Assembly (NCBI RefSeq): GCF_037977235.1
Contig: NZ_CP150276.1
Span: 2,418,001-2,482,000, forward strand
Reading direction: 5' to 3'
Length of the DNA stretch: 64,000 nucleotides
DNA from: Paenibacillus sp. FSL K6-0276
Lineage (GTDB): Bacteria; Bacillota; Bacilli; Paenibacillales; Paenibacillaceae
The translations under genes and the position numbers were made by a program. The notes beneath the pieces were generated by a model. It saw only the letters and a list, made by a program, of their open reading frames with translations, ran no database searches and was not told the DNA's origin. This document shows positions 59,138-64,000 of the stretch, piece after piece (positions within the stretch are counted from its first letter, which is position 1; the number at the start of each line of letters is the position of its first letter).

Positions 59138-60220
59138 TTATACGAGATAAAAGGAGACTCCGAGAATTAGGTAGACCGTTAATAGTAGGAGGCCCTCATA
59201 CCAGTTGGTCGAACCATCCTGAGTAATCGATTTGGCAATAAAAACGGCTACACCAATGGCGACAATTTCGATCGTCGTAAACACAATATCCATAGTATCA
59301 CCCATGAAATAACTGGCGAAGATAAGTACTGGTGCTACGAATAGGGCAATTTGTAGACTGCTTCCGACAGCAATTTCTACTGCCGCACCAATTTTGTTCT
59401 TCATGGCTAGCATAATGGCTGCACTATGTTCTGCGGCATTACCGATGATTGCCACGAGAAAGGCGCCTACAAACAGTTCACTAAATCCAAAGCGTTCAGT
59501 TAATGTTTCTAGCGTCCCTACCAGCCATTCACTCACAAAGGCTACCATTACGGTAGCAAGTAGTAGATAAAGGATGGATCTATTTCTAGACCATGCAGGC
59601 GCATGTTCAGTTGCTAACTCTTCCTTACCCGCTTCTGTAACGTCTTCTAGGTGTTTCTTATGCGTAATCATGGAGAATATTAGCCAAGCCATGTACGAAG
59701 TGATAAGCAGCCCAGCAACGATTAAACTGAGCACGTCTGTATCTTTCTCTGTTATGGAGTGGGTGTTGAAGAACATAGCCGGTACAAATAAGGCGATCAC
59801 CGCTACGATCATTAGGGAGCCGTTCATACCGGCAAGGGTTACGTTGAAATTCTGCACTTTGAACTTCATCCCACCAGCGAAAATACTTAAACCTAGGACA
59901 AGCAGCAGATTGCCAATAATGGAACCGGTAAGACTGGCTTTCACCATGTCGAACAGTCCTTCCTTAACTAGGAAAAAGGCAATGATTAGCTCAGCGGCAT
60001 TTCCGAAGGTAGCGTTTAGGAAGCCACCTAACCGCTGTCCAGCATAATGAGCCACACTTTCTGTGGCGCGGCCCAGAAATCCAGCCACAAACACAACGGC
60101 GACCGCAGAGAGAACAAACTGAAGCGTATGGTCCCAATCTGCATAGTGGCCGATGGCACTAAGGATAAAGGTGAGTACCAGCAAGGCTGGTGAAATCCAT
60201 TTTTTCAATGTAAAGTACAC
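59138..60220 (-). CDS. Calcium/proton exchanger (CaCA family)
   Basis: A 360-residue protein of the CAX branch with about eleven membrane helices in two homologous halves. Each half holds the ion-binding GNAAE motif (LNATFGNAAELIIAFFLVKE and AIIGNAAEHSAAIML). A polar, acidic loop lies between the halves near residue 195. It would export calcium in exchange for protons. The GTG at 60220 is poorly spaced from GGAG; a TTG four codons later is an alternative. Confidence 0.9.
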   Translation of the reverse strand: MYFTLKKWISPALLVLTFILSAIGHYADWDHTLQFVLSAVAVVFVAGFLGRATESVAHYAGQRLGGFLNATFGNAAELIIAFFLVKEGLFDMVKASLTGSIIGNLLLVLGLSIFAGGMKFKVQNFNVTLAGMNGSLMIVAVIALFVPAMFFNTHSITEKDTDVLSLIVAGLLITSYMAWLIFSMITHKKHLEDVTEAGKEELATEHAPAWSRNRSILYLLLATVMVAFVSEWLVGTLETLTERFGFSELFVGAFLVAIIGNAAEHSAAIMLAMKNKIGAAVEIAVGSSLQIALFVAPVLIFASYFMGDTMDIVFTTIEIVAIGVAVFIAKSITQDGSTNWYEGLLLLTVYLILGVSFYLV

Positions 60221-60364
60221 ACTCCAATCTATGTATTCAGGATCAATTCATAATCAATATACCCAAAATGTTCCTGTATGTAAACGAGAAAGCGAGAAAG
60301 TGATTTGCTTTTTAGCCTGTTTAGGAATTACAATAATTGATAATGAGTTAAAGGGGGATATGGC

Positions 60365-60730
60365 ATGACAGAACAACTTCAATTGGAAATGGGAAATATA
60401 CGAATTTCAAATGACGTCGTCTCGAAAATTGCCGGATTGGCTGCCTTGGAAACTCCAGGAATTGCAGCCATGTCAGGTGGCCTATCAGAGGGCTGGGCGA
60501 AGCGTCTAAGTGGTAAGAACGTCCAAAAGGGCGTTACCGTTGAAGTAGGACAGCTAGAAGCAGCAGTGGACCTGCGTATTATTGTTCTCTATGAAACACC
60601 GATACATGAAGTGTGCCGGATGCTTCAACAGAACGTACGCGAAGCTGTGGAGAGCATGACTGGACTTCATATTGTTGAAGTAAATGTCAAAGTTGAAGGC
60701 GTAGCCTTTAAGAACGATGAAATCGCTTAA
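60365..60730 (+). CDS. Asp23/Gls24 family envelope stress protein
   Basis: The 121-residue protein has the Asp23 domain: GNIRISNDVVSKIAGLAALE at the start and the VEVNVKVEGV end. Members are cytoplasmic, linked to the membrane, and induced by envelope stress. AAGGGGGAT precedes the ATG. Single-gene unit followed by a terminator. Confidence 0.9.
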   Translation: MTEQLQLEMGNIRISNDVVSKIAGLAALETPGIAAMSGGLSEGWAKRLSGKNVQKGVTVEVGQLEAAVDLRIIVLYETPIHEVCRMLQQNVREAVESMTGLHIVEVNVKVEGVAFKNDEIA

Positions 60731-60749
60731 TACAAAAGAACTTGTACAC

Positions 60750-60791
60750 AAAAAAGCAGTCCAAGAACTTTAACTTGGACTGCTTTTTTAT
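60750..60791 (+). terminator. Terminator between convergent genes
   Basis: AAAAAAGCAGTCCAAG pairs with CTTGGACTGCTTTTTT around an eight-base loop. Near-symmetrical, so it may serve both directions. Confidence 0.9.
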
Positions 60792-60820
60792 ATATTCCAT
60801 CACATCCGGCTTTATGAATC

Positions 60821-62065
60821 TCACCGGGAACGAACTTGTCTAACCGTAGTTACAGATTTCGTTACTTCCTCTTTAGCTGGAAGATTGGTTTCTCTTGAAA
60901 TACTCAGCATAATTCCCATGGACAGCATGCTCACGAGGAGTGAAGAGCCGCCATAGCTGATAAATGGCAAGGTTACGCCGGTAAGCGGAATCGTCTTCGT
61001 TACACCGCCAATATTGACAAAGGCCTGAATGGCTATTAGGCCCATAATCCCAATTCCGACGAGTGTGCCAAAGGGGTCCTTACACCTTAATGCGATTAGA
61101 ATACCTCGCCAGATAAAATACAAGTATAGCATCAGAAATAATGCCGTTCCTACAAAGCCGAATTCTTCACCGATCACAGGGAAAATAAAGTCCGTATAAG
61201 GGTATTTAAGATAATCCAGCTTTTGAATGCTTTTGCCAAATCCAGAGCCACTGACTCCACCTTGTCCGAGAGCGGTCAAAGACTGAATAATATTGTACCC
61301 TTCACCTTCAGCATCCTGATAAGGATCTAAGAAAGCTTGGATACGACCTTTTCTATAGTCCTGAGTGGCAGCTACTTTGTCGGTTGCAGGGGATAGGGAA
61401 TCAATCGCCGCTTTGGCACCCATAACTAGTCCTACACCCAATACCAAGAGTGCGATAGAGCCTAGGATATGCTTCATGCTGGCACCGCCTGCATAAATGA
61501 CAAGTCCACTGGTAGCCACGAGAATAAGGCAAGAGCCCAAATCTGGCTGCATCATAATAAGTCCGGCAACTATACCCACGATGACCATTACAGGGATATA
61601 TCCTGTACGGAAATCTCTAAACCGCTCACCTTTTTTGGTGATTAGTGCTGAGAGATACAGGATGATCGATATTTTGGCAAGTTCTGTAGGTTGGATCCCT
61701 AGCTTCCCGATACTTAACCAGCTCTTGGCGCCATTGATTCTTTCGGAGAAGGCTACAATTAGCAGGAGGATAACGGTGATGATGAAGATAGGCACATACC
61801 ACTTCTTGAATTTACTGTAGTGAATGTTCATGGCTGTAAACATAACAACGGTTCCAAGCACGATCCAGATCATTTGGCGTTTCATGAAATATAGAGGGTC
61901 ATTACCGAACTTCGAGCTCGCTAAAGTCAAACTGGAGCTAGCACTGAAGATCATGACTAGACCGAAACCCACAAGTAGTAGTGTTAAGATAAGTAGTTGG
62001 AAGTCGGGTGTTCCTCTTTTGGGCAGGCTGACATTTTGTTTCGTCTTTCCCTTTCTGTTACTCAA
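60821..62065 (-). CDS. ftsW: FtsW/RodA/SpoVE family peptidoglycan polymerase
   Basis: The 414-residue SEDS protein has about ten membrane helices and the family motifs KSWLSIGKLGIQPTELAK, MMQPDLGSCLIL and VTLPFISYGGSSLLVSMLSM. Such proteins polymerise glycan strands for division, elongation or the spore cortex. The pairing with a YugN-like gene resembles FtsW or RodA-like loci, and the subtype is not certain. The TTG start overlaps the upstream stop (TTGA), with GGAGG very close. Confidence 0.82.
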   Translation of the reverse strand: MSNRKGKTKQNVSLPKRGTPDFQLLILTLLLVGFGLVMIFSASSSLTLASSKFGNDPLYFMKRQMIWIVLGTVVMFTAMNIHYSKFKKWYVPIFIITVILLLIVAFSERINGAKSWLSIGKLGIQPTELAKISIILYLSALITKKGERFRDFRTGYIPVMVIVGIVAGLIMMQPDLGSCLILVATSGLVIYAGGASMKHILGSIALLVLGVGLVMGAKAAIDSLSPATDKVAATQDYRKGRIQAFLDPYQDAEGEGYNIIQSLTALGQGGVSGSGFGKSIQKLDYLKYPYTDFIFPVIGEEFGFVGTALFLMLYLYFIWRGILIALRCKDPFGTLVGIGIMGLIAIQAFVNIGGVTKTIPLTGVTLPFISYGGSSLLVSMLSMGIMLSISRETNLPAKEEVTKSVTTVRQVRSR

Positions 62066-62418
62066 GCCTCCAACAGCTGCTTTAATTCGAGAATCCGAGT
62101 AGCAGCAGTATCCAATACTGGTTTAGGCACCGGAGATTCATAATCCAGGCCATGGGGGAATGTTGCTTTCCCTAAGTATACGGCTTCAATTGCAAGTACG
62201 GCATCAGACTTCTCCAACTTACCCTCGACAGCGCGAGTGTTGATGCGGAGGAAGTATTCGCCGCCATCCTGTGGGTCTTCAATTTTGCAGTCGTAAGTGG
62301 CACGATAATATTCCCATTGCCAGCGGATGAAGCCAGCTTTTGTGGCACTCTCGTCCAGATAGAGAAGATCACTCTTCAATCCTACGAGGCCCGTGTTCTC
62401 AAAAATCATAGCACGCAT
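62062..62418 (-). CDS. YugN-like family protein
   Basis: A 118-residue protein with the YugN pattern: MIFENTGLVGLKSDLLYLDE, FIRWQWEYYRATYD, EYFLRINTRAVEG and GKATFPHGLDYESPVP. The function of the family is unknown. The first ATG (62418) is only two bases from GGGGG; a second ATG three codons on is a better spaced alternative. It overlaps the ftsW-type gene by four bases, so the two are coupled. Confidence 0.85.
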   Translation of the reverse strand: MRAMIFENTGLVGLKSDLLYLDESATKAGFIRWQWEYYRATYDCKIEDPQDGGEYFLRINTRAVEGKLEKSDAVLAIEAVYLGKATFPHGLDYESPVPKPVLDTAATRILELKQLLEA

Positions 62419-62648
62419 ATCCCCCTTATGAAGTTTAATGATGAATTCCTGATCCGATTGCTGATGTTCTACCTCATGATAGTATGTTTCTAAACGTTGT
62501 GCAAGAGTAGGCAGCTCCTAACGATACCCAGTTTTTTGCGTTTCTGCTACAATAAAAGAATTATAGTTGTTCGCGGCTGGAACAAAGTGAACAGCACTGC
62601 TATCGCTTGCTTGGGATGCGGGTTTATCGAGAAGGGGATGGAGAACTT

Positions 62649-63830
62649 ATGAAGAGCTTAGCGGTTGATTCGCTCATGCCGGAGATTGTGGAATGGAGAC
62701 GCCATTTGCATCGTCATCCGGAGTTGTCTTTTCATGAAAAGGAAACGTCAGCATTTATAGCAGACAAGTTAGCAGAATTCGGAATTGAAGTTAGAAGAAG
62801 CACATCTGGGTATGGTGTAACGGGTATATTGCGAGGACAACGGCCGGGGAAAACGGTAGTCCTTCGCGCGGATATGGATGCACTACCTATTAAAGAGGAG
62901 AATAAGAATGACTACGTTTCGCAAAATGAAGGGGTTATGCATGCCTGTGGGCATGATGGACACACTTCAATACTGCTGGGTGTAGCCTCTTACTATAGCA
63001 GCCGCCTTGATGAGATAGAAGGGGAGCTGCGTTTTCTTTTTCAACCTGCGGAGGAAGTATGCCCTGGTGGTGCACAGGGGATGATTTCCGAAGGCATGTT
63101 AGAAGGAGCGGATGCGGTGTATGGTCTGCATTTGTGGACTCCGCTTCCAATAGGAACCGTAGGCAGTGCACCAGGACCACTTATGGCATCAGCTGACGAA
63201 TTTTTCATTGAAATCATCGGCAAGGGTGGACACGGCGGCATGCCGAACCGTACGATTGATAGCATTGTGGCCGGAGCGGCGCTTGTGACTCAGCTCCAGA
63301 GCATCGTAAGCCGTTCTGTGAACCCGCTGGAGCCTGCTGTTCTCAGTGTAGGGACCATTCAAGGGGGATTCGCCCAGAACGTCATTGCTGAGCATTGCCG
63401 GATTACAGGAACCGTGCGAGCGTTCGACGAGGAGACCCGTCATTTGATCCGCAGCAGGATTGAAGAAATGACAGTTTCTATAGCTGGCGCATACGGCGCA
63501 GAAGCTAAGATAGACTATGTCATGGGATATCCGCCACTCGTAAATCACGAGGGTGAATATCAGCGTTTTTCCGAGGTGGCTTCAGGAGCACTTGGAGAAT
63601 CTGTTCAAGTGATTCGGATGGAAAGGCTGATGCCGGCTGAGGATTTTGCCTATTATGTAAAAGAGATTCCTGGCTGCTTTATGTTCGTAGGTGCGGGTAA
63701 TCCAGATAAAGATGCAGTCTACCCGCATCATCATAGCAAATTTGATTTTGACGAGGATGCTATGCTGCATGGAATGAAATTACTGATCGCTATGGCGAAT
63801 TCCTGTTTGCATGAGAAGACAATCGTATAA
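62649..63830 (+). CDS. M20 family amidohydrolase
   Basis: The 393-residue enzyme belongs to the M20D group, which removes acyl or amide groups from amino-acid derivatives. It has RHLHRHPELSFHEKETSAFI, the metal site motifs RADMDALPI and MHACGHDGHTSILLG, the FQPAEEVCPGG catalytic Glu segment, and a late His in YPHHHSKFDFDEDAM. The dimerisation insert lies near GKGGHGGMPN. GGAG six bases upstream supports the ATG at 62649 over a start 14 codons earlier. Confidence 0.9.
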   Translation: MKSLAVDSLMPEIVEWRRHLHRHPELSFHEKETSAFIADKLAEFGIEVRRSTSGYGVTGILRGQRPGKTVVLRADMDALPIKEENKNDYVSQNEGVMHACGHDGHTSILLGVASYYSSRLDEIEGELRFLFQPAEEVCPGGAQGMISEGMLEGADAVYGLHLWTPLPIGTVGSAPGPLMASADEFFIEIIGKGGHGGMPNRTIDSIVAGAALVTQLQSIVSRSVNPLEPAVLSVGTIQGGFAQNVIAEHCRITGTVRAFDEETRHLIRSRIEEMTVSIAGAYGAEAKIDYVMGYPPLVNHEGEYQRFSEVASGALGESVQVIRMERLMPAEDFAYYVKEIPGCFMFVGAGNPDKDAVYPHHHSKFDFDEDAMLHGMKLLIAMANSCLHEKTIV

Positions 63831-63892
63831 TTTCGTTTCATAGAGGAGAACCTATTCCATAACATGGAGATCATGATTAGGAGGGGTTATTC

Positions 63893-64000
63893 TTGAAGAT
63901 AGTGAAAGAGGTTATGACGAAGGAGCCTGTAACAGTCACACTACAGGATAATGTGTATGAAGTCGCTGTTAAAATGAGAGATAATGACACTGGATTTATA
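63893..64000 (+). CDS. CBS-domain protein (N-terminal part, cut by window edge)
   Basis: The TTG at 63893 follows AGGAGGGG and opens 36 visible codons: MKIVKEVMTKEPVTVTLQDN, then VYEVAVKMRDNDTGFI. This is the start of a CBS domain, which binds adenosyl nucleotides. The rest lies beyond the window. Confidence 0.8.
   Translation, partial: MKIVKEVMTKEPVTVTLQDNVYEVAVKMRDNDTGFI

Noticed and set aside
59574..60047. Forward frame of 157 codons opposite the calcium exchanger gene
   Set aside because: Antisense to a well-matched membrane transporter; no start signal.

Overview
The window looks like a piece of a low-to-mid GC Firmicutes chromosome, most probably Paenibacillus or a close relative. Pointers are the Bacillus-type neighbourhood ccpA - mtnN - acuA/acsA - penicillin-binding protein - rpsD - GAF/GGDEF protein, many TTG/GTG starts behind strong Shine-Dalgarno sites, a catabolite-responsive (cre-like) element, a Fur box, and families typical of this group (DUF3231, DUF1292, DUF2642, DUF1796, YlaN, YugN). 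Names rest on reading motifs by eye; no database search was possible.

Layout. 1-2.1 kb: a cellobiose phosphorylase gene (cut by the window edge) and its LacI-type regulator, sharing a palindromic operator. 2.2-5 kb: a Fur-box siderophore-binding lipoprotein and an AraC regulator fused to a paralogous binding-protein domain. 5-11.3 kb: small membrane and secreted proteins, a short-chain dehydrogenase, a DUF1796 protein, a broken NUDIX gene behind a structured leader, and a lipoprotein. 11.4-21.8 kb: a prophage remnant carrying mainly the early/replication module (helicase loader, DnaB-type helicase, RuvC-like resolvase, zinc-finger proteins, YopX, MazG-like, a protein with an SSB-like acidic tail, ArpU regulator, excisionase-like HTH), with no recognisable integrase, repressor, terminase, structural or lysis genes; it ends beside a tRNA-Val gene. 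22-31 kb: secreted and housekeeping genes (M50 protease, GNAT, MBL hydrolase, arginine decarboxylase-type enzyme, MFS transporter). 31-38 kb: 6-phosphogluconate dehydrogenase, shikimate kinase, EPSP synthase, CoA-binding protein, a DUF559-like nuclease-fold protein, then repeat-rich intergenic DNA. 38-44 kb: a PTS permease and enzyme I operon, a frameshifted ECF sigma factor with its DUF4179 anti-sigma partner. 44-64 kb: DJ-1/PfpI protein, ccpA, mtnN, divergent acuA/acsA, class A PBP, rpsD with its autoregulatory leader, a diguanylate cyclase, M29 aminopeptidase, an HPr-like protein without the phosphorylatable histidine, ylaN, a Ca2+/H+ antiporter, an Asp23-family protein, ftsW-type gene, an M20 amidohydrolase and the start of a CBS-domain protein.

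How the parts relate. Several genes touch carbon-source control: CcpA, cre-controlled acsA/acuA, the PTS permease plus enzyme I, and an HPr-like protein that keeps the Ser46 region only. Iron supply is the theme at 2-5 kb (Fur boxes, binding protein and matching sensor). Three separate genes (AraC fusion, NUDIX, ECF sigma) are each broken by the apparent loss of exactly one base in a homopolymer run. That pattern could be true pseudogenisation but is also the signature of sequencing error, so these genes may be intact in the organism.
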